Positions 18,989-27,230 of a stretch of DNA of 64,000 nucleotides are shown here, piece by piece. The notes beneath the pieces were generated by a model. It ran no database searches and was not told the origin of the DNA. It was given only the letters and a program-made list of their open reading frames with translations. The DNA comes from Paraburkholderia adhaesiva (GTDB taxonomy: Bacteria; Pseudomonadota; Gammaproteobacteria; Burkholderiales; Burkholderiaceae), in the NCBI RefSeq assembly GCF_021390575.1, contig NZ_JAJEJQ010000002.1:1550001-1614000 (forward strand). Direction: 5' to 3'. Each line of letters begins with the position of its first letter. Within the stretch, counting starts at the first letter, position 1. Both the position numbers and the translations under genes were made by a program.

Positions 18989-19036
18989 CGCTCGCCCTTC
19001 AAATATTGATCTACATCAATATTTGAAGGGCGAGCG
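18989..19036. promoter_or_regulatory. Perfect 48-bp palindrome with central FNR/ANR box
   Basis: Two exact 22-bp arms (left arm starts cgctcgccctt, right arm ends aagggcgagcg) flank the loop ctac. The centre, 19006-19019, reads ttgat-ctac-atcaa, a full match to the FNR/ANR consensus. It lies 16 bp after the beta-CASP gene stop and 78 bp before the universal stress protein ATG. As RNA it could terminate the upstream gene; as DNA it could recruit ANR for the downstream one. Dual function is inference. Confidence 0.8.
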
Positions 19037-19113
19037 TTTCTAGACTCGAATCACGTGACGGCGCGTTGAGCGCCCTTTCGCCCGTTTCGGGCACTTCCGG
19101 AGACGTTGCAGCG

Positions 19114-19950
19114 ATGAGTTACAAAACCCTGCTTGTCCACCTCGACACGAGCAATCGCGTGCAAGCGCGGCTGGAACTCGCGTTGCGCCTCGCACGCCGG
19201 TTCGACGCACACCTCACGGGACTGTTCGCGACTTTCGTGCCCGATCCTCGCGAGTTCCGCGTCATGGCCGGCTCCGCCAGCTGGTTCGAAACCCATCGCA
19301 AGCTGCGCGAAGAGCAGCGCGGCGCGGCCGAGCGCATCTTTCGCGCCGAGTTGCTGCGCGCCGGGGTGGAGGGCGAGTGGATCGCAGCGTCGCAAAACGC
19401 CGAGCAATCGGTCATTACGCACAGCCGTTACGCCGATCTCATCATCGTCGGACAGAGCGACCCGGACGACCCCGAAACCTATGTCGCAGACCGTTTTCCT
19501 GAGACTGTCGTGTTGACGTCGGGCCGTCCGGTGCTGGTCGTGCCCTACGCGGGACGCCACGAAGCAGTGGGCTCGCGGGCGCTGGTTGCCTGGAACGGCA
19601 GCCGCGAGGCGTCGCGGGCGGTCCACGACGCGATGCCGTTCCTCGCCCGCGCGGAACGGGTCACGGTCGTGCGCATCAACACTCCCAGTTCGCCAGCGCC
19701 GGTTCGCGCACCGGGCACCGACATCGCACTGACGATTGCACGGCACGGCGCGCATGTCGATATCGTCGAAATTTCGAACGATATCGACGAAACCTGCGGC
19801 GACGCGCTGCTCTCCCTCGCCGCCGATGAAGCCTACGACCTCGTCGTGATGGGCGCCTATGGCCACGCGCGCTGGAAAGAGCAGGTGGTAGGCGGCGTGA
19901 CCCGCACGATGTTCGACTCCGCGACGCTCCCGGTCCTCATGTCGCATTAA
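19114..19950 (+). CDS. Universal stress protein, tandem two-domain
   Basis: A 278-residue protein with two UspA-type domains: MSYKTLLVHLDTSNRVQARLE opens domain 1 (to about 140) and SRALVAWNGSREASRAVHDAM opens domain 2. Domain 2 ends VVMGAYGHARWKEQVVGGVTR, close to the G-2x-G-9x-G ATP-binding loop but with Gly for the final Ser/Thr. Domain 1 lacks that loop. USPs help cells survive energy or oxygen stress. The ATG at 19114 was chosen for domain homology and ggag upstream. The FNR box 95 bp upstream suggests induction at low oxygen. Confidence 0.92.
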   Translation: MSYKTLLVHLDTSNRVQARLELALRLARRFDAHLTGLFATFVPDPREFRVMAGSASWFETHRKLREEQRGAAERIFRAELLRAGVEGEWIAASQNAEQSVITHSRYADLIIVGQSDPDDPETYVADRFPETVVLTSGRPVLVVPYAGRHEAVGSRALVAWNGSREASRAVHDAMPFLARAERVTVVRINTPSSPAPVRAPGTDIALTIARHGAHVDIVEISNDIDETCGDALLSLAADEAYDLVVMGAYGHARWKEQVVGGVTRTMFDSATLPVLMSH

Positions 19951-20061
19951 AATCAGGGGCAGTGCGCGCACAATCAAAACCAGGCTAACAAGAAGCCACG
20001 CCACCGTCGACGACACGCCGACGGGCCTGAGCGCAAAACAATCTTGTCGGAGAAATACATC

Positions 20062-20544
20062 GTGTACACACGCATACTCGTTCCGCTGGACGGCAGCGAA
20101 ACCGCCTCGAGCGCGCTTGAGACCGCCTTGCAGCTTGCCGTCGACATGAAGGCTGAGGTTCGGCCGATCTACGTCGTCGACGTGCCGGTGTTGGCGTTCG
20201 ATTCCCCCGGCTTCGACCCGACGATCATTCGCGACGCCTTCGCGGAAGAAGGACGGCGCGTGACAGCACAGGCCGAGGCACGCATGAAAGAGCGCGGCGT
20301 AGCCGGCACCACACGGATCGAAGAAGTCGCCGGGCCCGGCGAGGACGTCGCTGAGCGCATTCTGCTCGCCGCTGCGGACTGCAAGGCAGACGTCATCGTG
20401 ATGGGCACGCACGGGCGTCGCGGGCTGCGGCGCCTCGTGCTCGGCAGTGTCGCCGAGCGCGTGGTGCGTAGCGCGACGTTGCCAGTGCTGCTCGTGCCTT
20501 CGCGTGCGCAGGACGCCGCGCTCGAAGCAGGCGGCGCCAGCTAA
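20062..20544 (+). CDS. Universal stress protein, single domain
   Basis: A 160-residue UspA-family protein. RILVPLDGSETASSALETAL opens the fold, and VIVMGTHGRRGLRRLVLGSVAERVV contains a full G-2x-G-9x-G-S ATP-binding loop. A GTG start at 20062 behind ggagaa is preferred over the TTG six codons upstream (20044), which overlaps that ribosome site. It follows the two-domain USP on the same strand with a 111-bp gap, so it may have its own promoter or share the FNR-controlled transcript. Confidence 0.92.
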   Translation: MYTRILVPLDGSETASSALETALQLAVDMKAEVRPIYVVDVPVLAFDSPGFDPTIIRDAFAEEGRRVTAQAEARMKERGVAGTTRIEEVAGPGEDVAERILLAAADCKADVIVMGTHGRRGLRRLVLGSVAERVVRSATLPVLLVPSRAQDAALEAGGAS

Positions 20545-20674
20545 CAACGCGCCGACGCATAGCGGCATGTTCCCTGCCGCGCAGACGATCGGCGAAATAA
20601 CACAGAAACTTTGCGGTCGCATGGGGCCCCTCAGCCCCAACGAGATCCGCATCCTCGAAAAACGGAGAACCCAG

Positions 20675-21067
20675 ATGCACCGAGCCGCTTCCGAGATCGA
20701 CCGCTCACTGACTCGCCTGAAGGCACCGTCTGCGAATGGCAGGCTGGCGCTCGCCGCCGCAGCACTTGCCGCGGCCCTCGGATCCCCCTTCGTTCATGCG
20801 CAGTTGCCCGAGCCGACCCAACTCGTCGACGCGCAGCACTGCATGTTCTGCCACACCACCGACGCGCCCTTCCTCGCGCCATCGTTCCATCAGATTGCCG
20901 AGCGCTATCGCAATACGCCGCACGCAGACGCCATGCTGGAAAAGAAGCTGCGACTCGGCGGCCCGGCACACTGGGGCGACACGCCGATGCCGCTGGCCGC
21001 GGACCGGGGCGGCCCGCTCTCCCGCGAGGACGCCCACGTGCTTGTCCAGTGGGTTTTGAGTCAGTAA
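20675..21067 (+). CDS. Small exported class I cytochrome c
   Basis: A 130-residue protein with an N-terminal export segment (LALAAAALAAALGSPFVHAQ). The heme site is C56-M-F-C59-H60 and Met105 (DTPMPLAADR) is the likely distal ligand; the C-terminal helix is SREDAHVLVQWVLSQ. It resembles the cytochrome c551 group, which carry electrons to oxidases, peroxidases or nitrite reductase. It starts 130 bp after the second USP behind a ggagaa site. In this neighbourhood a role in microaerobic electron transfer is plausible. Confidence 0.9.
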   Translation: MHRAASEIDRSLTRLKAPSANGRLALAAAALAAALGSPFVHAQLPEPTQLVDAQHCMFCHTTDAPFLAPSFHQIAERYRNTPHADAMLEKKLRLGGPAHWGDTPMPLAADRGGPLSREDAHVLVQWVLSQ

Positions 21068-21097
21068 GCTGAAACTTCTCCCTTCAGGAGTGCCGCC

Positions 21098-21469
21098 ATG
21101 CGCATCACCGCTCATCTCGACCACTACGATCCGCTCGACCCCAACGCGTGCGCCATCATCTGGCTCGACAAGCAGGCTGGAAAGTGGTCGCGGGAAGCTC
21201 ACGTTGGTGCCGGTGTACCGCCATGGGGACTTGCCGGCCAAACGCTGGACGGCACTTGCCTGCTAGCGGGCGACGACCGGCAACCGCTGTGTCTCCTCGA
21301 AGGACTCGACCTCGCGTCCCCGGACGGTCCGTTCGAAGGCGAAACAGGCGCCGTTCGCTGGCTGGCGCAAGACAGGGCAGCGTCGACGGAAGGACGATGG
21401 CATGTTCAGTGTGTCGACGCGACCGAGTCCAATCCCGCCGACAGCCTGTTCGCCGACGAAGGCCGATAG
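21098..21469 (+). CDS. Hypothetical protein
   Basis: A 123-residue acidic protein, MRITAHLDHYDPLDPNACAII at the start, without signal peptide or membrane helix. I recognise no family. It follows the small cytochrome gene by 30 bp behind a good caggag ribosome site, so it is probably in the same transcript. Soluble cytoplasmic location is expected. Confidence 0.7.
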   Translation: MRITAHLDHYDPLDPNACAIIWLDKQAGKWSREAHVGAGVPPWGLAGQTLDGTCLLAGDDRQPLCLLEGLDLASPDGPFEGETGAVRWLAQDRAASTEGRWHVQCVDATESNPADSLFADEGR

Positions 21470-21512
21470 ACGACGCGCGTGCACATCACCGCATCGCAAC
21501 GCCGGATTTCGT

Positions 21513-21752
21513 TCACATGTGGAACGCGCGACGGGTCTTGAGTTCGACCCACAGGGCTCCCTCGCGCAAGCCCTCGATAACCGCCGCCGTTTCGCTTTCG
21601 AACGTGCTGTGGTGGGTGAATTCGCGAGTGAACTCCGCTTCGGGCGGCGCGTACGAGACGTGAATATTGCAACCGTACCCGCCCAGTGGTGCTGGCACGG
21701 TTTCCGCAATCACCGTCCACGTAGCCCCGTTGATGGTTCCCTTCAGTGACAT
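21513..21752 (-). CDS. Hypothetical small protein
   Basis: A 79-residue protein starting MSLKGTINGATWTVIAETVP and ending VELKTRRAFHM. The family is unknown to me. It looks like a small beta-rich protein (NIHVSYAPPEAEFTREFTHH). The ATG at 21752 behind cggagc is preferred to starts further upstream. It points toward the rightward hypothetical gene and diverges from the one at 22007, with an FNR-like box between. Confidence 0.65.
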   Translation of the reverse strand: MSLKGTINGATWTVIAETVPAPLGGYGCNIHVSYAPPEAEFTREFTHHSTFESETAAVIEGLREGALWVELKTRRAFHM

Positions 21753-21857
21753 GATCGACGCTCCGTAGCAGACAACTCGACTTGATCGCGGGGCGTTCCG
21801 GCATCCTGTCTGTAGGAACACCCTTGAATGGAGAATAGCCGCGTCGGGAAGCGTACG

Positions 21858-21871
21858 ATTGACATATATCA
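21858..21871. promoter_or_regulatory. FNR/ANR-like box
   Basis: The sequence ttgac-atat-atcaa matches the FNR/ANR consensus ttgat-N4-atcaa at 9 of 10 positions. It lies between two divergent hypothetical genes, 106 bp from the leftward ATG and 136 bp from the rightward one. It could serve either. Confidence 0.6.
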
Positions 21872-22006
21872 AATCAGCCAATCAAGGTACGCAGAACTCG
21901 CAGCTGACCTCTATCGAGTGAACAGCGTTCGCGCGGGCAACACGCCGCAATTGCAGGAAGTGTGCCGCCGCGGGCGATTCTGTTTTCGACGGAAGGAGCC
22001 AACGCC

Positions 22007-22462
22007 ATGACCATGCATGTTGATCTGAGCGGCGTGCAAAACCGATATCGACTCTGCTTCGTACGTGACACATGGGCGTTCTTCACCAGGCTCGCGCTCG
22101 ATCGCCAATGGGGTGACAACTGGGAACGCACGCCCTACGAACGGTATGCCGGCGCACCGTACGCCGGCGAACCTGACCAGATTCTGAAACTGGCATTTGA
22201 CGGCCCCCTGTTGCGGCCCGAGGCAGGCACGCACGGCGCAGCGTACAGCGTGGAAGAAATCAACAACGGCCGCGTCCCGTGGCTACGCACGGAAAGCTAT
22301 CTCGGGACGAAGCAGGTATTCATCATGGCTGGCGTTACGCTGGAGAAATTTGTCCCATCGGTGGAGCTGGCTGGTGGCACGGTCTACGTGCCGCTTGGCT
22401 GGGGCGACCTGATTCGCCGTACAGGCGCGATTGCCCCGGAAACGCCGGAGCGGTCGCCTTGA
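22007..22462 (+). CDS. Hypothetical protein
   Basis: A 151-residue soluble protein, MTMHVDLSGVQNRYRLCFVR at the start. It contains aromatic segments (DTWAFFTRLALDRQWGDNWE, VPLGWGDLIRR) and no signal peptide. I do not recognise it. The ATG at 22007 sits behind a strong ggaagga site and is preferred over the longer frame from 21962. An FNR-like box lies upstream, so it may belong to the same low-oxygen set as the stress proteins. Confidence 0.75.
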   Translation: MTMHVDLSGVQNRYRLCFVRDTWAFFTRLALDRQWGDNWERTPYERYAGAPYAGEPDQILKLAFDGPLLRPEAGTHGAAYSVEEINNGRVPWLRTESYLGTKQVFIMAGVTLEKFVPSVELAGGTVYVPLGWGDLIRRTGAIAPETPERSP

Positions 22463-23074
22463 CGTCGTCCGCGTGCTCGGTGCTGCAACGTAGTCTCGAT
22501 CCGGATAACAGCATGTCGACGGCCTTTCGTCGCTATGTGGGAATCGACTATTCGGGCGCCCGAACTCCAGATGACAGCTTGAAGGGCTTGCGCGTGTATA
22601 TCGCGCCTACCCCAAACGATGTATCCGTCGAAGCGCTTTCCCCGCCCAGTCCGCGCAAATACTGGACGCGACGCGGCGTAGCACTGTGGTTGACCGAACT
22701 TCTGAGCGACGATGTACCGACGATCATCGGCATTGACCATAGCTTCTCTTTTCCCCTGCGCTACTTCAAAGCCCATCAACTCGCGCAAGACTGGTATGCG
22801 TTCCTGGAGGACTTCCGCGAACACTGGCCGACAGATGAGCCAGATGTCTATGTCGATTTCGTGCGCGACGGCAGGGTCGGCAATGGCAAGGCGCGCCAGG
22901 GTAACCCGAGATGGCGTCGCATGGCCGAAGAATGCTGCAGAGCAAAGTCCGTATTCCACTTTGATGTGCAGGGCTCAGTCGCCAAGTCGACGCATTCCGG
23001 TATTCCGTGGCTCTGACCTGCCCCCCGAGATTAGTACGCTGACGGTGTAGAGTCCGTTCCGACAAGGAGCGGTC

Positions 23075-23335
23075 ATGAAGAAGCGATTCACCGAAGAACA
23101 GATTATTGGCGTGCTGAAGGAAGGCGAGGCGGGCCTGAAGCCAGCAGAGCTGTGCCGCAAGCACGGCATCTCGGAAGCGACCTACTACAACTGGAAGGCG
23201 AAATTCGGCGGCATGACGGTTTCCGATGCGCAGCGCCTGAAGGAGCTGGAGCAGGAGAACAGCAAGCTCAAGCGTCTGCTGGCCGAGTCGATGCTCGACA
23301 ATTCTGCGTTGAAGGACCTTCTGTCGCGAAAATAG
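23075..23335 (+). CDS. IS407-type transposase OrfA
   Basis: An 86-residue helix-turn-helix protein (MKKRFTEEQIIGVLKEGEAG, CRKHGISEATYYNWKAKFGG) with a coiled-coil zipper (RLKELEQENSKLKRLLAESM). The sequence is typical of the IS407 group. An aaggag ribosome site precedes the start. It ends in an AAAA run that allows a -1 shift into orfB. Confidence 0.93.
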   Translation: MKKRFTEEQIIGVLKEGEAGLKPAELCRKHGISEATYYNWKAKFGGMTVSDAQRLKELEQENSKLKRLLAESMLDNSALKDLLSRK

Positions 23336-24198
23336 CAAGCCCGCAGGCCAAACGCGAAGCGGTCCAGATATTGATGACCGAACGCGCCATGGGTGTCACC
23401 CGGGCCTGCGGGCTGGTAGGGATTTCGCGCTCGCTGTTTCAGTATGAGTCGCGCCGCCGGGTCGACGACGAAGTGCTGACTGGCCGGATGATGGCCATCG
23501 CCGCGCAAAAGCGTCGCTACGGCTATCGCCGGATTCATGTTCTGTTGCAGCGCGAGGGCTGGCTGGCAAACCATAAACGCATCTGGCGGCTGTATAGCAA
23601 GGCTGGACTGAGCGTGCGCAAGCGGCGACGCAAGCGCATAGCCGCTGTCGAGCGCAAACCGCTGCCGGTGCCAACGGGGCCGAACCAGAGCTGGTCGATG
23701 GACTTCGTCAGCGACGGGCTGGCTTATGGTCGGCGCTTTCGCTGCCTGAACGTGGTCGACGATTACACGCGTGAGTGCCTGGCTATCGAGGTCGATACCT
23801 CATTGCCGGGTCAACGGGTCAAGCAGGTGCTTGAACGGTTAAGCGAGATGCGCGGCTTGCCCGGGTCCATCACGGTGGACAACGGCCCGGAGTTCGCTGG
23901 TAAGGTGCTGGATGCATGGGCTTACGAAGTGGGCGTAACGCTGTCGTTCATCCGGCCCGGCAGGCCGGTGGAAAACGCCTACATCGAGAGCTTCAACGGG
24001 CGATTCCGGGACGAATGCCTGAACGAGCACTGGTTCGTTTCCATGCGTCACGCCAGGCGGTTGATTGAAGATTGGCGTATCGAGTACAACACCGAGCGCC
24101 CTCACAGTTCGCTCGGGTATCTGGCGCCAGCGCAGTTCGCGCAGGCGCACGAAACGAAGGAATTATTAACCTCGGACTCTAACGGCGCTTCGTACTAA
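23332..24198 (+). CDS. IS407-type transposase OrfB (DDE integrase domain)
   Basis: The integrase part of about 288 residues, read in the -1 frame relative to orfA from cga-aaa-tag onward; the exact fusion point is inferred. HTH_21 (YGYRRIHVLLQREGWLANHK) precedes the rve core with acidic residues in WSMDFVSD, ITVDNGPEF and ENAYIESFNG. The ending (NTERPHSSLGYLAPAQFAQ) is family-typical. An independent start near 23374 is possible. Confidence 0.92.
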   Translation: MASPQAKREAVQILMTERAMGVTRACGLVGISRSLFQYESRRRVDDEVLTGRMMAIAAQKRRYGYRRIHVLLQREGWLANHKRIWRLYSKAGLSVRKRRRKRIAAVERKPLPVPTGPNQSWSMDFVSDGLAYGRRFRCLNVVDDYTRECLAIEVDTSLPGQRVKQVLERLSEMRGLPGSITVDNGPEFAGKVLDAWAYEVGVTLSFIRPGRPVENAYIESFNGRFRDECLNEHWFVSMRHARRLIEDWRIEYNTERPHSSLGYLAPAQFAQAHETKELLTSDSNGASY

Positions 24199-24593
24199 TA
24201 CCGGGGGCAGGTCAGCTCCTCTACCTGCATCGACAGCTCGGCGACAAGGTTCACTTCTGGCCATTCGACGGCTGGGACATTCCGGTGGGACGCTCGGCGA
24301 TTGTGGAAGCGTATCCGTCGATGTGGAGGCGCGGATGTGTCGCACCCGCCGGCATGACTGATGACCAGTTTGATGCGTACACGATTGCCGAGTGGCTGCG
24401 GCATGCTGATCTGGAACAGCGCCTTTGTATGGCGTTGCATCCATCGTTGAGCGCATCGGATCGCGCGGTGGCTCTAGTCGAGGGATGGATAATCGGTGTG
24501 GATGCCGTCCGGGACGCTTGATCCGCGAGGCTGCGGTCAACCCTTCCTGTGTAGGAAGGTCACTCAATCGCGCTCTACGCTCTATCTCTACGG

Positions 24594-24624
24594 AAAAAAG
24601 CCGCACCAGTTAGGACTGGTGCGG
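24594..24624 (-). terminator. Intrinsic terminator pointing left, no ORF upstream
   Basis: A perfect 10-bp stem (ccgcaccagt, loop tagg, actggtgcgg; a further G-C pair extends it) is preceded on the + strand by aaaaaa, which gives a U-tract on the leftward transcript. No leftward frame of useful size lies in the 700 bp to its right, so it may end a small RNA. Confidence 0.65.
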
Positions 24625-25220
24625 CGAACACGCTATTGCAAAGAGGCAGATGCTAACCACGACATCTACCCGCTTGTTTAACGGCCCCGCTCGCGAAAAA
24701 TTGAGGTTCTTCAGACAAATAGGTCGCGCCGGCGTGATCCGAAACATCAAGGCTCCTTTGCAGAGCCTCAACTTGCAATTGGAGGGGCTTCGGGAGCCTG
24801 CACGCTAATACCGATCGTCGCAGGTTCATCGCTTAAAGACGAAAAGCCTATCGCAGAAGGGCCGCGAGTTCGAGCTTTCTGGACCTAAGCGCACCAGGAA
24901 CGGGATATTGTCGACCGTTGAACGCGCAACATCATGCGCCGGTCGCAACTAACAAACGCGGCGGTGACGCACTCATTTCCGTTGTAGTCGTCATTGTCTC
25001 GCCCGTGATTGCCCAAGAAACTCTGGGCGGTGCAAGCAAATTCGCGCGTCTTCACGCACTATAGAAACACTATGCATTCCTAACATCAATTTTTACGCAG
25101 ATTCAGCAAGCCTCAGCGCACGTGGCACGATTACTAAGCTACCCATCCTGCCATCTACCTGAGCAATTATCAGGAATCGAAATTTAAATTGCTCTGCAAC
25201 AAACCCATCAAGGATCTCAC

Positions 25221-25295
25221 ATGCCAACACCCGCCCATATCAGCATCGCCGGCACGGAAGCCGCTGACGACTGGCGCAAACCGCTGGAGTCCTGA
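25221..25295 (+). CDS. Possible 24-residue small ORF
   Basis: MPTPAHISIAGTEAADDWRK plus four residues, behind caaggatc. It is followed at once by two hairpins, a layout seen for small proteins or leader peptides. There is no independent support that it is translated. Confidence 0.25.
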   Translation: MPTPAHISIAGTEAADDWRKPLES

Positions 25296-25350
25296 TCGAC
25301 TGAACCTGCTGCGGCACACCGCAGCAGGCTCTCTCCGCTCAGTAATGACA

Positions 25351-25387
25351 AAGGGCCTCGCTACATCTCTGTAGCGAGGCCCTTTTC
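25351..25387. terminator. Strong bidirectional terminator after glcA
   Basis: A perfect 15-bp stem (aagggcctcgctaca with its complement) and loop tctc, with tttt following on the + strand and tttg on the - strand. It lies 67 bp beyond the stop of the leftward permease gene and can end that transcript. Confidence 0.8.
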
Positions 25388-25450
25388 ATCGAACCAGGCA
25401 GCCGGACAACCCAACCATCCGGCCGCTCCCGGCAACCGCCGGGATCTAGA

Positions 25451-27094
25451 TCAATGCGGCAGCGCCGGGATCATCCAGCTCAGCCAGTGTTGCTGCGCGA
25501 ACACGAGCACGCCGAGCAGCAGCGTCAGGAACACGCTGTGCCAGAACGTCCGGGCGAACACGACGCCCTCTTGCCCCTTCAGGTCCGTCGTCGCGACGCC
25601 CGTTGCAATGTTCTGCGGCGAGATCATCTTGCCCATCACACCGCCCGACGAGTTGGTCGCTGCCATCAGCACCGGATCCAGCCCGAGTTGCTTCGCAGCC
25701 ACGACCTGCAGGTTGCCGAAGAGCGCGTTACCCGACGTATCGCTGCCCGACAGGAACACGGCGATCCAGCCAAGCGATGCCGACACGAGCGGGAAAAGCG
25801 CACCCGTCGATGCAACACCCATCCCGAGGGTGTAGCTCATGCCCGAGTAGTTCAGCAGGTACGCGAGCGCGACGATCATCATCACGGTAGCGATTGCGAT
25901 ACGCGTTTGCTTCCAGGTCTGCGCAACGCAGCAGAAGAAGCCGCCGAAGCCGACACGCGTCCAGAGCCCCGTGACCACGGCGGCGAGAAGAATGGCCGTG
26001 CCGGTGCCGAGCGGCTGGAAAGTCCAGACCGCCGCATAGGACTTGTTATAGAGCGTCATGTACACGGCATTGTGCAGGCCGGGCCACTTGATGTTCGCCT
26101 GACCGATCGATGCGATGTTCGCATGAACCCAGACGATCACGATGATCGACACGAGAATCCACGGCAACCAGCCGCCGTAGCCGACGCGTTCCGAGTGATT
26201 CGTCGCGCGCTTCTCCGTGCGGGAAAGCGAGAACGCGGGATCGAACTCCGGCTTCCAGACCTTCAGGAAGCCGATCGTGATGATCAGCGAAGCCATCGAC
26301 GAAAGAACGTCCGTCAACTGGTAGCCAAGGAAGTTCGACGTGATGAACTGCGCAAGCGCGAAGCTGCCGCCCGACACCACGAGTGCGGGCCATAGCTTGC
26401 CGATCGAGCGAACGCCACCGTAGATGCCGACGACATAGAACGGCAGCAGGAACGCGAAGAACGGCAACTGACGGCCGACCATCGCGGCAAGCGTCTCGGT
26501 ATGCAGCGACGTGACGGCGCCGAGCACCGTAATCGGCACACCGAGCGCGCCGAATGCGACAGGCGCCGTGTTGAAGATCAGCGTGAAGGTAAGTGCTTCG
26601 AGGGCCGGGAATCCGAGCCCGATCAGGAGCGCGCTCGTAATCGCCACCGGCGTGCCGAAGCCGGAAATCCCCTCGAGCAGACAGCCGAACGAGAACGCGA
26701 CGACGAGCAGCACGAGGCGCCGGTCATCGGGCAAGTGGTCGAGCATCCATTGACGGAACTGGTCGAAGCGTCCCGTCTTCACCGCGATGTTGTACAGCAG
26801 CAGCGCGTTGACGACGATCCACATCACCGGAACCAGCGCGAGCGTCATGCCGGCGGCGACGGAGTCGAACGCGAGCGTGGCCGGCATGCCCCAGACGGCG
26901 ATCGCAATCACGAGGCCAGAGACAAGTCCTGCGAGCGACGCCTGCCAGGCCGGCCGGCGCAGCACGCCGAGCATCACGAGCGCGACGGCGATCGGAATGG
27001 CTGCAACGAGAAACGAAAGGGCAAGCGAGTTGCCCACCGGCGTCAGCGGCTGGGCAAATAGCGTACCGGCTGGTAGCTGTATTACGGGGTTCAT
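25451..27094 (-). CDS. glcA: Glycolate/lactate permease, LctP family
   Basis: A 547-residue inner-membrane transporter of the lactate permease family with about 12-14 hydrophobic helices. Family landmarks are FSFGCLLEGISGFGTPVAIT, FNTAPVAFGALGVPI, LNYSGMSYTLGMG, FLSGSDTSGNALFGNLQ and NSSGGVMGKMISPQNIA. LldP and GlcA paralogs both carry glycolate and lactate by proton symport. Placement after glcB in a full glc cluster argues for GlcA. A terminator separates it from glcB, so expression may be through read-through or its own promoter in the 27095-27192 gap. Confidence 0.9.
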   Translation of the reverse strand: MNPVIQLPAGTLFAQPLTPVGNSLALSFLVAAIPIAVALVMLGVLRRPAWQASLAGLVSGLVIAIAVWGMPATLAFDSVAAGMTLALVPVMWIVVNALLLYNIAVKTGRFDQFRQWMLDHLPDDRRLVLLVVAFSFGCLLEGISGFGTPVAITSALLIGLGFPALEALTFTLIFNTAPVAFGALGVPITVLGAVTSLHTETLAAMVGRQLPFFAFLLPFYVVGIYGGVRSIGKLWPALVVSGGSFALAQFITSNFLGYQLTDVLSSMASLIITIGFLKVWKPEFDPAFSLSRTEKRATNHSERVGYGGWLPWILVSIIVIVWVHANIASIGQANIKWPGLHNAVYMTLYNKSYAAVWTFQPLGTGTAILLAAVVTGLWTRVGFGGFFCCVAQTWKQTRIAIATVMMIVALAYLLNYSGMSYTLGMGVASTGALFPLVSASLGWIAVFLSGSDTSGNALFGNLQVVAAKQLGLDPVLMAATNSSGGVMGKMISPQNIATGVATTDLKGQEGVVFARTFWHSVFLTLLLGVLVFAQQHWLSWMIPALPH

Positions 27095-27192
27095 CTAGTC
27101 TCCATTGTCCCGTAGACGGGATTTATTTCCACACGCTGCCGTATCGAAGCCAGGCGCCGCACGCAGCACGCGCGGCCCATCGTCGAAGCGAC

Positions 27193-27222
27193 AAAAAAAA
27201 GGCGGGCGCCGTGGCGCCCGCC
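27193..27222 (-). terminator. Rho-independent terminator between glcB and glcA
   Basis: The stem ggcgggcgcc/ggcgcccgcc with a 2-base loop is followed, on the leftward transcript, by a run of eight U. It lies 8 bp after the malate synthase stop. Confidence 0.85.
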
Positions 27223-27230
27223 TTCGATAA

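Larger units (their letters stand above)
23014..24214 (+). mobile_element. IS3-family, IS407-type insertion sequence (1201 bp)
   Basis: The left end starts tgacctgccccccgag and the right end is the complement of tgacctgcccccggt; the repeats continue with ttagtacg to about 24 bp. A 4-bp target duplication, gctc, is at 23010-23013 and 24215-24218, as typical for the IS407 group. It carries intact orfA and orfB, so it is complete. Confidence 0.95.
22513..24521 (+). pseudogene. DUF429-like protein gene, interrupted by an IS element
   Basis: The N-terminal part (22513-23013) begins MSTAFRRYVGIDYSGARTPDD and has IIGIDHSFSFPLRYF; the C-terminal part (24219-24521) has KVHFWPFDGWDIPVG, IVEAYPSMW and VALVEGWIIGVDAVRDA. 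The GIDYSG and GIDHSF repeats recall the RNase H-like fold of DUF429 proteins, whose role is unknown. Removing the IS and one copy of gctc rejoins IPWL to LYLHRQLGDK in frame, giving 267 residues. The gene starts 50 bp after the previous one on the same strand. The insertion should abolish function. Confidence 0.8.
24522..25450. other. Intergenic stretch of 929 bp with several hairpins
   Basis: No conventional gene is supported. It holds a small stem ccttcct-gtgt-aggaagg (24542-24559), a leftward terminator at 24600-24624, a possible 24-codon ORF at 25221, a 10-bp stem cctgctgcgg/ccgcagcagg (25305-25328) and a strong hairpin at 25351-25384. The middle part (24700-25200) appears less GC-rich than average. 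Confidence 0.5.

Noticed and set aside
24522..25450. Possible CRISPR or phage remnant in the hairpin-rich gap
   Set aside because: No regularly spaced repeats and no phage-like frames; the structures are unrelated hairpins.
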